NCBI RefSeq assembly: GCF_018913965.1
Contig: NZ_JAHMHG010000001.1
Span: 62,001-126,000 of the forward strand
DNA length: 64,000 nt
Source of the DNA: Mycoplasma sp. CSL7491-lung
GTDB taxonomy: Bacteria; Bacillota_I; Bacilli_A; Mycoplasmatales; Metamycoplasmataceae
Reading direction: 5' to 3'
Shown here: one piece after another, positions 53,199 to 64,000 of the stretch
Layout of the letters: every line of letters starts with the position of its first letter
Position numbering within the stretch: the first letter of the stretch is position 1
The notes under the pieces: generated by a model
Told to the model about the DNA's origin: nothing
Seen by the model: the letters and a program-made list of their open reading frames with translations, nothing else
The model's database searches: none
Translations under genes and position numbers: made by a program

Positions 53199-53870
53199 AT
53201 GAAAAAATATGTTACACCTAGTTTGTTAAATGTAAATCCTGAAGAAAGATTGCAAATGGTAAATAAATTGATTGAAGAAGGAATACGATGAGTTCATTAT
53301 GATGTAATGGATGGAAAATTTGTCGAAAATACCGCAATAACTGTTGAAGAAATTAAAAATATTAATAAAAATGGTAAAGGTCATATAAAAGATGCTCATT
53401 TAATGGTAGTTAATCCATATGATTATGTAGAAAAGTTGAAAAATGATGTTGATATTTTAACATTTCATTACGAGGCAATTGAAGATGATTTGGATAAATT
53501 TGATAATTTCTTAACTACAAATAAACACGAATTAAAAATTGGGTTAGCTATAAAACCCGACACACCCGTTGATTTAATTGAAAAATTTTTAGATAGACTT
53601 GCTTTAGTTTTGGTTATGTCTGTAGAACCGGGTAAAGGAGGTCAAAAATTTATTGATTCATCATTAGTTAAGATTTCACAATTGAAAAATATTAGACTTA
53701 CTAATTTTTATGATTTCTTAATTCAAGTTGATGGCGGAATTAATGATTCAACAGGTCCTAAAGCCTTTAAAAAAGGTGCGGATGCGTGTGTTGCAGGAAC
53801 ATTTTTGATAAAAAATCCAACAAAAAATACAATCAACTCCATTTTAGGTAAAAAGTATTTTCAAAACTAA
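53199..53870 (+). CDS. rpe: Ribulose-phosphate 3-epimerase
   Basis: The 223-residue TIM-barrel enzyme interconverts ribulose 5-phosphate and xylulose 5-phosphate. Motifs are TPSLLNVNP, HYDVMDGKFVEN, DAHLMVVNP, VMSVEPGKGGQKF and IQVDGGIND. The start follows AAAGGAG; it is the last gene of the gmk cluster. Confidence 0.96.
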
Positions 53871-53871
53871 T

Positions 53872-53896
53872 GATCTATTTTAAATAGATCCTTTTT
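53872..53896 (+). terminator. Terminator after rpe
   Basis: GATCTAT pairs with ATAGATC (loop TTTAA), followed by CTTTTTATTTT. Confidence 0.8.
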
Positions 53897-53990
53897 ATTT
53901 TAAATTTTAATTTAATAATTTTTAAATCAAAATAATATAAAATATATATAAATTAAATACATCATAAATTCAGTTTATTAAAGGAGAAAA

Positions 53991-55343
53991 ATGATTAATA
54001 AAATAAAAGGAACAAAAGATTATAATTTTTTAGAGTTTGACATTAAACATATGATAACTTTAATATTTGAGGATATAGTTATAAAACATGGTTTTAATTT
54101 TGTTGAAACACCTATTATTGAATATAAAAATCTTTTTGTTCGTTCGATGCAAGAATCAGAAATTGTAAATAAAGAAATATATGAATTTAAGGACAAATCT
54201 GAGCGCGAAATTTCATTACGTCCAGAAGGAACCGCACCTTTTGTTCGTGCCTATATTGAAAACAAATGACAGCAAGATACTATTCAAAAATTCGCATATA
54301 TTCAGCCTATGTTTAGATATGAGCAGCCACAAAAAGGTAGATATCGTCAGTTTTATCAAGCGGGAATCGAACATGTTGGCGAAAAATGTTATTTAAAAGA
54401 CGCTGAAGCTATAATTGTTGCACATGAAATTTTAGAATATCTAGAAGTTGAACATAAAATTTTGATAAACACAATCGGAGATAAAGAGTCACGAAAAAAA
54501 TATGAACTTGCATTAGTAGAATATTTTAAAAAACATCTAAATGAATTAAGTGAAGTTTCGCAAAAAAGAGTTTCAACTGGCAAAGTACTTAGAATTTTAG
54601 ATGATAAGAACGATTCGAAGAAAGATGTTGTAATAAAAGCTCCTAAAATTTATAATTATTTAACCGAAGATTCAAAAGAATATTTTAAAAAATTAAAAGA
54701 TACTTTAGATAGATTCGGTATCGAATATGAAGTTTCTCCACAACTTGTTCGTGGTTTAGATTATTATGACGAAACAGTTTTTGAATTAGTATCTACTAGC
54801 GAAATGTCCGGTTCACAATCTACTCTAATCGGAGGTGGAAGATACTCTAATTTAATTCATGAATTGGGTGGTCCAAAAGACTTATCGAGCATAGGTTTTG
54901 GTATGGGAGTTGATCGAGTTATTGATGTCATTAGAAATAAATATATTGAAAGAACTAATTTTAACGAAGAGATAAATTATGTTGATGTTTTTGTTTCTAG
55001 TTCATTAGGTGGACAAAGTAAAAATCAATTATTTGATTTAACATATAAACATTTAGTGCAGGTGTTGAATAATGTTCATTTTGAGTATTCGACATTAAAA
55101 CCAAAAAAAGTTTTCGAGAAAGCAAAGAAACGTAATGCAAGTATTTTGATTTATGATGATATTAAAAACGAAGAAAATTTATTAACTGCAAAAAACTTAC
55201 AAACTAATGATAAAATAATATTTTCATTTAATAACCAAGGAATAGCTGATTTACTAAGATTTATCGAAGAATGTGATATTTCTGATTTAGATGTTAACAA
55301 TATTGAGAATTATATTGAGGAGAACCTACTTAAAGATGAATAA
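53991..55343 (+). CDS. hisS: Histidyl-tRNA synthetase
   Basis: The 450-residue class II synthetase has KGTKDYNF at the start, motif 2 PMFRYEQPQKGRYRQFYQAG, the histidine A motif LVRGLDYYDETVFE and motif 3 GFGMGVDR. The anticodon-binding domain is at the C-terminus. The start follows AAAGGAG. Its end overlaps the aspS start by 8 nt. Confidence 0.97.
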
Positions 55344-57051
55344 GACAATTAAAAATAATGAGTTAAGATTGACTGATGTAGACAAAGAAGTCGTTTTATA
55401 TGGTTGAGTTGCTAATAAACGTAAATTTGGTGAGTTGAGTTTTGTTGATCTAAGAGATAAACACGGCATCACACAATTAGTATTTAAAGGTGATATAAAA
55501 TTTAATAAAGAAAGTGTTTTAAAAGTTAAAGGTATTGTAGTTGAAAGAAAGGATAAAAATCCTAACTTAGAAACAGGAGATATTGAAATTAACGTTTTAG
55601 AATATGAAGTTTTATCTTTATCTAAAGAACAATTACCTTTTCAAATCAGAGATGATATTGACACAAAAGAAGAATTGAGACTTAAATATCGCTTTTTAGA
55701 TTTAAGAAGACCTATAATGCAAAAAACAATTGCAGTTAGAAATAAATTTATTTTTGCCATTAGAGAATACTTACAAAACATAGATTTTACTGAAATAGAA
55801 ACTCCGATTTTATCTAAAGCAACTCCTGAAGGTGCACGTGATTTTTTAGTTCCAACACGTAATTATAGTTCTTTTTATGCTTTACCGCAAAGTCCTCAGT
55901 TATTTAAACAATTATTAATGATATCCGGATTTGAAAAATACTTCCAAATAGCACGTTGTTTTAGAGATGAAGATTCACGTAAAGATAGACAACCTGAATT
56001 TACACAATTAGACATTGAAACAAGTTTTTTAGATGTAGAAACATTTCAAGGACATATTGAAAAAATGTTTCAATATGCATTTAAGAAAGTTTTAAATATT
56101 GATTTAAAAATACCTTTTGATCGCGTCGAATATGATCAATGTATTAGAGATTATGGTTCAGATAAACCTGACTTTAGATTTGATAATAAGATTGTAGACG
56201 TTAAAGAATTTTTTGAAGGCTCTGATTTTAACATTATTTCAAGTGCTGAATCTGTTAGAATGTTAAGAATTGATGAATTAATCAACAAAAAAGATCATAA
56301 AAAATTAGAAGAAATAGCAAAGAAAAATAAAGCTAATGCTCTATTTTATTTTGTTGTAGAAAATAATCAAATATTATTAACTAATTTTGCTTCTAAAGCC
56401 CAAGAATATGTAGATAAATTAATTAATTCACAAAAAATTAAAGATGGTTCATATTTAATCGTTGCTAACAAATATGAAAATGCTTCACAAGCATTAGGAG
56501 CATTACGTGTAGAATTAAATTCTTGATTTAATTGAGCTAACGAAGATGAATTTAATTTTAAATGAGTAGTTAAATTCCCTATGTTTGAATATAATGAAGA
56601 AAATGATTCATGAGCCGCTGCACATCACCCATTTACACAGTTTGATCACTCTTTAGAAGAAATAGATAAAATAGATAAATCACTTATTAAGGCAAAAAGT
56701 TATGACTTAGTAATGAATGGATTCGAATTAGGTTCTGGATCTGCTAGAATACATCAAAAGGAAGTTCAAGAAAAGATGTTTGACTTAATTAATCTAACAA
56801 AAGAACAACAACAAGCAAAGTTCGGATTCTTCTTAAAAGCCTTAGAATATGGAGTTCCACCACATTGTGGAATTGGTTTAGGAATTGATCGTATTATTAT
56901 GTTAATTACAAAACATAAAACAATTAGAGATGTTATTGCGTTTCCTAAAAATTCAAGAAATGAAGATTTGTTCACCGAAGCACCTTCGAGTGTTGATGAA
57001 GAACAATTAAATGAATTATTTTTACAAACAAAACCAGCAAAACAAAATTAA
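55336..57051 (+). CDS. aspS: Aspartyl-tRNA synthetase
   Basis: The 571-residue enzyme has an N-terminal OB-fold anticodon domain ([19 protein letters not shown]), motif 2 [21 protein letters not shown] and the C-terminal motif [12 protein letters not shown]. The bacterial insertion domain is present. It starts inside the end of hisS, the usual hisS-aspS pairing. Whether it also charges tRNA-Asn cannot be told by eye. Confidence 0.97.
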
Positions 57052-57063
57052 TTATAAAATCAA

Positions 57064-57098
57064 AAAAATACTTTTTCGCTTTGAGAAAGTATTTTTTT
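57064..57098 (+). terminator. Terminator after aspS
   Basis: AAAAATACTTT (57064-57074) pairs with AAAGTATTTTT (57086-57096), followed by Ts. Confidence 0.88.
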
Positions 57099-57103
57099 GA
57101 TAA

Positions 57104-57141
57104 AAAAATCTCTATGAAATTTAGTAATCATAGAGATTTTT
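57104..57141. terminator. Terminator of the tRNA pair (acts on the minus strand)
   Basis: A perfect 14-bp stem (AAAAATCTCTATGA / TCATAGAGATTTTT) with a 10-nt loop; T runs on both strands make it usable in both directions. Confidence 0.88.
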
Positions 57142-57162
57142 AATTTGGTGAAATAAATCAAA

Positions 57163-57239
57163 TGGCGCGCCCGGCAGGAGTCGAACCCGCAACCTTTAGG
57201 GCCGTAACCTAACACTCTGTCCAATTGAGCTACGGGCGC
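57163..57239 (-). tRNA. tRNA-Arg (ACG)
   Basis: A 77-nt cloverleaf on the minus strand: acceptor GCGCCCG, D arm GCTC/GAGT, anticodon stem TTAGG/CCTAA around TTACGGC, T arm GCGGGTTCGACTCCTGC and an encoded CCA. Anticodon ACG (read as ICG) decodes CGN arginine codons. Confidence 0.95.
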
Positions 57240-57268
57240 TTTTTTTTAATACTAATATAATTAAATTT

Positions 57269-57343
57269 TGGAGGCACCAACGGGATTCGAACCCGTAATC
57301 AAAGTTTTGCAGACTCATGCCTTGGCCATTTGGCTATGGTGCC
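57269..57343 (-). tRNA. tRNA-Cys (GCA)
   Basis: A 75-nt cloverleaf on the minus strand: acceptor GGCACCA, D arm GCC/GGC, anticodon loop CTGCAAA, T arm ACGGGTTCGAATCCCGT and an encoded CCA. The bottom pair of the anticodon stem is mismatched. It lies 29 nt upstream of tRNA-Arg and shares its promoter. Confidence 0.95.
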
Positions 57344-57364
57344 GTTTAAATAATTAGCAAGATT

Positions 57365-57370
57365 ATTATA
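57365..57370 (-). promoter_or_regulatory. -10 box of the tRNA-Cys/tRNA-Arg transcript
   Basis: TATAAT on the minus strand, 21 nt upstream of the mature tRNA-Cys 5' end. The rest of the gap to 57621 is AT-rich; it holds a 12-bp hairpin (57426-57437 with 57456-57467) without a U tract and a TATAAT at 57581 for the next gene. Confidence 0.6.
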
Positions 57371-57621
57371 TAACATTTTTTAAATTTATAAAATAAATAA
57401 TTTTATATTAATTTTAAGTGGTTTTCAATTTTATTTTCGAAAAGTTTATTTTCATAAAATAAAATTGAATATTTAAATGTTTTTTATTAAATTAAATAAA
57501 AGATTTAAATATTTTTCATTATCAAAAAAACATATTAGTGGTTAAAGATGCATAAAAATATTGCTAAAACATCATTTTTATATAATTTCTATGAAAAAAT
57601 AAGAAGGGAAAAGTAATCAAA

Positions 57622-59004
57622 ATGAAAATAAAATTTAAAAATATATTACTAGTTTCGACAATTTTAACGGCGGCAACACCTTTAAGTATTTCTTGTTCTA
57701 GTCAGCAAAATGACAAAAAGGTTGATAAAACAAATGCAAGCGAAACAAACATCGAAAAAACTAATGAAACAAACGCAAGCGAAAAAAACATCGAAAAAAC
57801 TAATGAAACAAATGCAAGCGAAACAAACAGTGAAAAAACTAATGAAACAAATAATTCTTCAAATGGCGTAACCAATGAAGAATCTATGATAACTGAATTT
57901 TTATCATTAAAAGATGAAACGAAATTTAGAGAAATGGTTGTTAATTATTACAAAGAAAAGAAACCTAAAAACGTTGAAGAGACCGGAATTTTAATTCAAG
58001 GCTATAATTTACATAAAGATGAAAACAAAAATAATGGTGCACCTTTTTATGGTTTAAAAGGTATGAGCGACAGCGAAAATAATATAATTTTTGTAATTAA
58101 AGATGGTCTTAATGTTAATGATTTTGAGTTAATCAAAAAAGACCCTGAATCAGTGATTAAAAAGGATGACCAAAATAAAAAATGATTGATTAACATAAAA
58201 TTAAAATACAAAAATGTCGATAAGATTCAAACATTTGAAATACCATTTGGTAACGAAATTGAAGAAACAAAAAATATAAATTCAAACGAAGCAAATGAGG
58301 GTAGTTCAAACGAAAGTGCCGGTACAGGAAATTCATCTTCAGAAACTACAACAACAGAACCAAACGAGGGTAGCGCAAACGAAAGTGCTGGTACAGAAAG
58401 TACTCCTGCAACCACAACAACAGAAACAGGCGATGGTAGTGTCTCAAACGAAAGTGCTGGTACAGAAAGTTCACCTGAAACTACAACAACTAAACCAAAC
58501 GAGGGTAGCGCAAACGAAAGTGCTGGTACAGAAAGTACTCCTGCAACCACAACAACAGAAACAGGCGATGGTAGTGTCTCAAACGAAAGCGCCGGTACAG
58601 AAAGTTCATCCGAAACTACAACAACAGAAATTTCGAAAGATTCTAAAGAAGAAAGTACAATAATAGAAGGAACAGAAGAAGAAAGAACTAAATATTTTGA
58701 GTTAGATAAAGAAAAGTTTTATTTAAAGTATAAAGAAAAATCATCTGATAAAAAATCTGTAAATAAAATGCAACTTTATAAAGTTGGTAGCAACTCCTTT
58801 TATGGTGTAAAAGGAGGAGGAAACGGAAAAGATAATAGAATTTTACTTTTAAAATCCGACACAGATTCAAGTGTAACATTTAAAAGCAATAAAAAGATAG
58901 ATTTATCAAAAGAAGGAAATAAATTTATTTTTACAGTTATTCTTTTGGTTAATAATGAACAAAAGTCATTTAAATTTGAAATTGAAGAAAAAACTGATAA
59001 TTAA
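57622..59004 (+). CDS. Repeat-rich surface lipoprotein with two related domains
   Basis: The 460-residue product has a lipoprotein signal peptide (lipobox LSISC, Cys25). Next come three copies of a 14-residue TNASETNIEKTNE-type repeat, then a domain of about 100 residues with APFYGLKGMSDSENNIIF. A Ser/Thr/Glu/Gly-rich tandem repeat tract follows, then a second domain with SNSFYGVKGGGNGKDNRILL. The two domains share the FYG(L/V)KG core and a C-terminal beta strand pattern, so they look like an internal duplication. It is probably a size-variable surface antigen or adhesin; no enzyme motif is seen. AAGGG precedes the ATG. Confidence 0.85.
58361..58630 (+). repeat. 135-bp in-frame tandem repeat, two near-identical copies
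   Basis: The copy at 58361-58495 recurs at 58496-58630 with few changes. Each 45-residue unit is itself made of two 22-23-residue halves (NEGSANESAGTES and DGSVSNESAGTES types), and a more diverged half precedes them at about 58290. The length is a multiple of three, so copy-number change keeps the frame. Confidence 0.9.
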
Positions 59005-59026
59005 AAAAGAGCGGTGGCTCTTTTTT
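59003..59026. terminator. Bidirectional terminator between the lipoprotein gene and crr
   Basis: AAAAAAGAGC pairs with GCTCTTTTTT (loop GGTG), usable on both strands. Confidence 0.9.
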
Positions 59027-59028
59027 AA

Positions 59029-59559
59029 TTATTCAACATTAACTACAGGTTGTAACATTTCTAATTTATCACCTGTTTTGTAATTATTTAAAATATTCAA
59101 TGTATTTGTGTTTGATTCTGGTAGAACTACAACCATTGTTGTTGTATCTAAATTATTTTCATTTAATACATCAAGATTAACGCTAACAAGAGGTTGACCT
59201 TTAGAAACAGAATCGCCAACATTTACCAAGGTTTCAAAACCTTTACCATCTAAACCAACAGTTTCAATACCTATATGAATTAATACATTTATCCCTTTGT
59301 CGTTTACTATACCTATGGCGTGCTTTGAAGGGAAAACTAATTTAATTGAACCATCAATTGGTGAAAGAATATCAATTAAACCTTCTTTTTCTTCTAATTC
59401 TACTGCAAAACCATTACCCATTGCTAATGAACTAAAGGCGGGATCTTTAACATCAGTTAATTTAACATATTTCCCGTTTGCTACAGGGTATAATTCTGTT
59501 AATTTAGATTCGTTTTTTTCTTCAAATTTGCTAAATATTTTCTTTAATTTTTCAAACAT
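59029..59559 (-). CDS. crr: PTS system EIIA component, glucose type
   Basis: This 176-residue soluble EIIA-Glc domain transfers phosphate from HPr to a sugar EIIB. The active-site motif HIGIETVGL has the phosphorylated His95, and His80 in FPSKHAIG is the supporting histidine. An extra 20 residues lie at the N-terminus. It stands alone, so its EIICB partner is encoded elsewhere. TATAAT and AAAGGA precede the start. Confidence 0.93.
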   Translation of the reverse strand: MFEKLKKIFSKFEEKNESKLTELYPVANGKYVKLTDVKDPAFSSLAMGNGFAVELEEKEGLIDILSPIDGSIKLVFPSKHAIGIVNDKGINVLIHIGIETVGLDGKGFETLVNVGDSVSKGQPLVSVNLDVLNENNLDTTTMVVVLPESNTNTLNILNNYKTGDKLEMLQPVVNVE

Positions 59560-59752
59560 AAATATCCTTTCTAATGATTAACTATTATACATTTTTAATT
59601 ACTTTTTAATTCTATTGAATAAAATATTTAAAAAAATATTTTTATAATTAATTTTTTGATATTAAAAAAGTAAGTTTTTTATTATAATTTAAATAATATT
59701 ATTATTTTATAATAAATTTAGATTTTTTATAAAATCTTTGAAACGAGGCTAA

Positions 59753-60877
<1,125 letters not shown>

Positions 60878-60893
60878 AAGTTAAGAGGTTAAT

Positions 60894-63518
60894 ATGAATT
60901 CAAAATTAATTAGAGAAAAATGACTTAGTTTTTTTGAGTCAAAAGGTCATTTTATACAACCTTCAAAAAGTTTGGTTCCTCAAAATGATCCATCACTTTT
61001 ATGAGTTAATAGTGGTGTAGCTACTTTAAAAGATTATTTTTCTGGAAAAAAAATACCACCTTCAAAGAGAATTGCTAACTCACAGAAATCAATTCGTACA
61101 AATGATATCGAAAATGTTGGTATTACAGCAAGACACCATACTTTTTTTGAAATGTTAGGGAACTTTTCTATTGGTGATTATTTTAAAAAAGAGGCAATTG
61201 AATTTGCGGCTGAATTTTTAATTAATGAATTGAAGTTAGAAAAGGACAAATTATACTTTACCTACTATTTTGAAGATTTAGAAACTAAAAAAATATGAAT
61301 TGAACAAGGTTTTGATGAATCACATATGATACCCGGGAATAAAGATACTAATTTTTGAGAAGTTGGCTCTGGACCTTGTGGCCCTAATACAGAGATTTTT
61401 TATGATCGTGGTGAAAAATATGATTCAAGAGGAATTGAATTACTTAAAGAAGATTTAGAAAACGATAGATACATTGAAATTTGAAATATAGTTTTTTCAA
61501 CTTTTAATTCTGACGGAAATGGTAATTATACCGAATTAAAACAAAAAAATATTGATACTGGTGCTGGTTTAGAACGTATAGTATCAATATTACAAGATGC
61601 ACCAACCAATTTTGATACTGATTTATTTTTACCGATAATTCATAAAATAGAAGAGTATACAACTCAAAAATATGTTATTGAAAATTATTTTGATAAAGAT
61701 CCTATTCAAACAGAAATTAATACTAATTTTAAAATAATTGCAGATCACATGAGAACTGTTGTTAACGCTCTTGCTGATGGTGCTAAACCTTCAAATACTG
61801 GTCGTGGTTATATCTTAAGAAGATTAATTAGACGTAGTTCTTACAAAGCAATTTCGCTTGGTATAAATGATTTATTTTTATATAAATTAGTTAAAGTTGT
61901 TAAAGAAACTTTACCTTTTGAGTATGAGACAAAAAGAATTGAAGAAATTATTAAACAAGAAGAAATAACTTTCTTAAAAACAATTGATAATGGTAAAAAA
62001 TTATTAGATAAATACATAGATGAGAATGTTAAAGTGTTTCCTGGTGATGTTGCTTTTAAACTTTTTGAAACATACGGATTTCCAATTGAGTTAACAACAG
62101 AAATTCTTGAACAAAAAAATATTTCTATTGAAACAGAATCGTTTGAAGAAGCCAAATTAAAACATTCAGAAGCAAGCAAACACTCTAAAGTGTCTGGTAT
62201 GGATAAAGTTATTAACTCATTAACAATAATTAAATCAAAAGTAGATAAATTTATTGGTTATACTAATCTTGAATCAGAAAGCAATATTTTGTATTTGTTA
62301 AATATTGAAAACGAAATAGATTATTCAGACCAAATAAGCTATGTCGTATTGGATGAAACTCCTTTTTACGCAACAAGTGGTGGTCAAAAACATGATAGAG
62401 GTTACATACAACAAGGTAATAATAAAATTTTAATTTTAGATGTATTTAAAGATAAATTCGGGAATCACATTCATAAAGTAGAAGGTACAATAGATAAAAA
62501 AATACCAGTACACTGTTATGTAGATCCTGTAATTAGACTAGGATTAGAAAGAAACCATTCAGGTACACACTTATTATTCCGTGCTTTAAGAGAGGTTTTA
62601 GGAAATGAAGTTAAACAGTTAGGTAGTGATAACAATGAAGAAAGATTAACTTTTGACTTACCTTCTGAAACTAAACCTACCGAAGAACAAATAGAAAGAG
62701 TTGAAGAGTTAGTGCGTAGTTTTATTGCTCAAAAGGCTAATCGTGAATATTTAATGATGTCTACAGAGCAAGCTAAACAAATGGGTGCAATCATGACATT
62801 AGAAGAAAATGAATATATGGATCCTAATTTTGTAAGAATTGTTGAATTTGAAAACATAACTGCCGATTTATGTGGTGGGACACACTTATCTAACACAGAG
62901 AAGCTTGAAAACTTTAAAATAACTAATGTTGAGAAAAAGGCGGCAGGAGTTTATAGAATTAGAGCAATTTCTTCAAATTTATTAGTTGATGAGTTTTTAG
63001 AGGACCAAAAAAATCAACTTATTGTTGAAGTTGATAACTTAATAGAACGTAATGCAAAGTTGGATTCTAATTATCAATTCAACCTAGAAATACCTGATGA
63101 TAATGAAGATGCTATTAAATATTTAAAAAATATAAGCAATTTAATACGTAACGATTATGTTTCTATAATGAAGAAACAAGAAAATGATTTTAGTTTTGAT
63201 TTTGATAATATAGAAAAAGAAATCATAGATAATAAAGAGTTGATTTATTTAGAAGATATCGATAAAAAAACAATTAAGAATATCGGAACAACTTTAAGAG
63301 AAAAAAATATTAATTCTTTAGTTATTGCAATTTCTGATGATTCTAATCCTATGTTAGTAGTTTCATCAAAAAAATATGATTCAAAATATATTGCAACTCA
63401 AATTTTTGATAAATTTAACGGAAAAGGTGGTGGAAATTCTATTTTAACAATGGGGAAAATAGAATCAAAAGATAAAGTTAAAGACTTTGTAATTGAAAGT
63501 TTAAAATGAGAAAATTAG
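60894..63518 (+). CDS. alaS: Alanyl-tRNA synthetase
   Basis: The 874-residue enzyme has the catalytic core ([40 protein letters not shown]) and the editing domain with HSGTH and CGGTH. A C-terminal region follows that is divergent in sequence. The final codons read AAA-TGA-GAA-AAT-TAG; with TGA as Trp the gene ends at 63518, three residues beyond a standard-code reading, and overlaps ruvX by 13 nt. Confidence 0.96.
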
Positions 63519-63937
63519 GGTTAGATTTAGGGATAAAATCCTGTGGTTTCGCAATTACCGATGAGAGTGAAATAATTTCTTCATCAATTGAAAATTTTAT
63601 GTTTGAAGAAAATAATTTTAATTTAGTAATTGAAAGAATAAAGTATTATCTATCCATTTATAAAATAGATGGTTTTGTGTTAGGTTATCCTCTTAAAATA
63701 AGCGGAGATAAAAGCGACAGAACTTTAATGGTTGAAAAATTTAAAATTTTACTTGAGAAAAATTTTGAAATTCCAGTCATGCTCGTTAATGAACAATATT
63801 CTACAAAAAGAGCTAAAGAAATTTTAAAACAAGGTGGCTTAAATACTACAAAAAGTAAAAAATATAAAGATAGTTTAGCGGCCCAAATTATCTTAAACGA
63901 TTATTTAGATTATTACAAGCATAAGTGAGGTAAATAA
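63506..63937 (+). CDS. ruvX: RuvX/YqgF Holliday junction resolvase-like protein
   Basis: The 143-residue RNase H-fold protein has [16 protein letters not shown] at the start, the GYPLKISGDKSDRT segment and VNEQYSTKRA. It may act in pre-16S rRNA processing or on Holliday junctions. With TGA as Trp it ends KHKWGK at 63937. The alaS-ruvX overlap is a common arrangement. Confidence 0.93.
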
Positions 63938-63940
63938 TTA

Positions 63941-64000
63941 ATGACTTGAACACCTACTAATATTGGTTTAGCTATCTCTGCAGTTGTTGTATTTATAATA
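63941..64000 (+). CDS. Start of a membrane protein (cut by window edge)
   Basis: Twenty codons from ATG 63941, three bases after the ruvX stop; the second Trp-type codon is TGA. The visible part begins a hydrophobic helix. The identity cannot be told. Confidence 0.5.

Noticed and set aside
57426-57467. 12-bp hairpin in the gap before the lipoprotein gene
   Set aside because: No U tract, no adjacent gene end and a very AT-rich context; too little to call a feature beyond noting it.
58227-58663. Frames on both strands across the lipoprotein repeat tract
   Set aside because: They arise from the repeat composition; only the frame with signal peptide and flanking domains is credible.

Overview
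The window is AT-rich bacterial DNA that reads sensibly only when TGA is translated as tryptophan. Almost every long gene contains in-frame TGA codons, and several proteins (S14, S8, PepO, AlaRS, RuvX) carry their last Trp at a TGA. This, the lipoprotein signal peptides, OppF with a huge insertion, and the overall gene content point to a mollicute, most likely a Mycoplasma in the broad sense (Metamycoplasma/Mycoplasmopsis-like). The species cannot be fixed from the sequence alone. No insertion sequence, prophage, CRISPR array or integrase was seen.

Layout. 1-3.4 kb: a four-helix membrane protein with a Rho-N/SAP-like tail (cut by the window edge), an RluA-family pseudouridine synthase, and divergent ffh. 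3.5-12.8 kb: an unusually long leader holding a short upstream ORF, a strong hairpin and what reads as a lysine (L-box) riboswitch with terminator, then oppA-oppB-oppC-oppD-oppF. 13-21.9 kb: a 1117-residue KAP/YobI-like membrane NTPase, pepF, two unknown membrane proteins, an RNase J homologue that has lost the metal ligands checked, and a thioredoxin-like protein. 22-31.4 kb: the S10/spc ribosomal operon from rpsJ to rplO, with structured leader regions, ending at a terminator with no secY. 31.5-34.1 kb: an 888-residue fusion of a UvrD-type helicase, a RecB-like PD-(D/E)xK nuclease and a DnaQ-like exonuclease. 34.2-37.1 kb: a FecBCD-type ABC importer. 37.1-42.6 kb: pepO and lepA on the minus strand, then a Cof-type HAD phosphatase and a membrane protein. 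42.7-46.1 kb (minus): a 20-repeat BspA-like leucine-rich repeat protein and a degenerate phosphohexomutase homologue. 46.2-49.5 kb: ychF, an orphan PotD-like binding protein, and rnpB. 49.5-57.4 kb: rpsT, the gmk-PP2C-Ser/Thr kinase-rsgA-rpe cluster, hisS-aspS, and two tRNA genes. 57.6-64 kb: a repeat-rich lipoprotein, crr (EIIA-Glc), mnmA, alaS, ruvX and the start of a membrane protein.

How it fits together. The window describes a parasite that imports peptides (Opp, with PepF and PepO to digest them), probably polyamines (PotD) and iron or a corrinoid/haem-type ligand (FecBCD-like), and has a sugar PTS component (EIIA). Most of the rest is translation machinery.

The most notable items are the helicase-nuclease-exonuclease fusion, the membrane KAP/YobI-like NTPase, the L-box leader on a peptide transporter, two pseudoenzymes (RNase J-like and phosphohexomutase-like), and a recurrent promoter geometry. 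In that geometry a TATAAT box lies only 6-10 nt upstream of the ATG, implying leaderless mRNAs for many genes.
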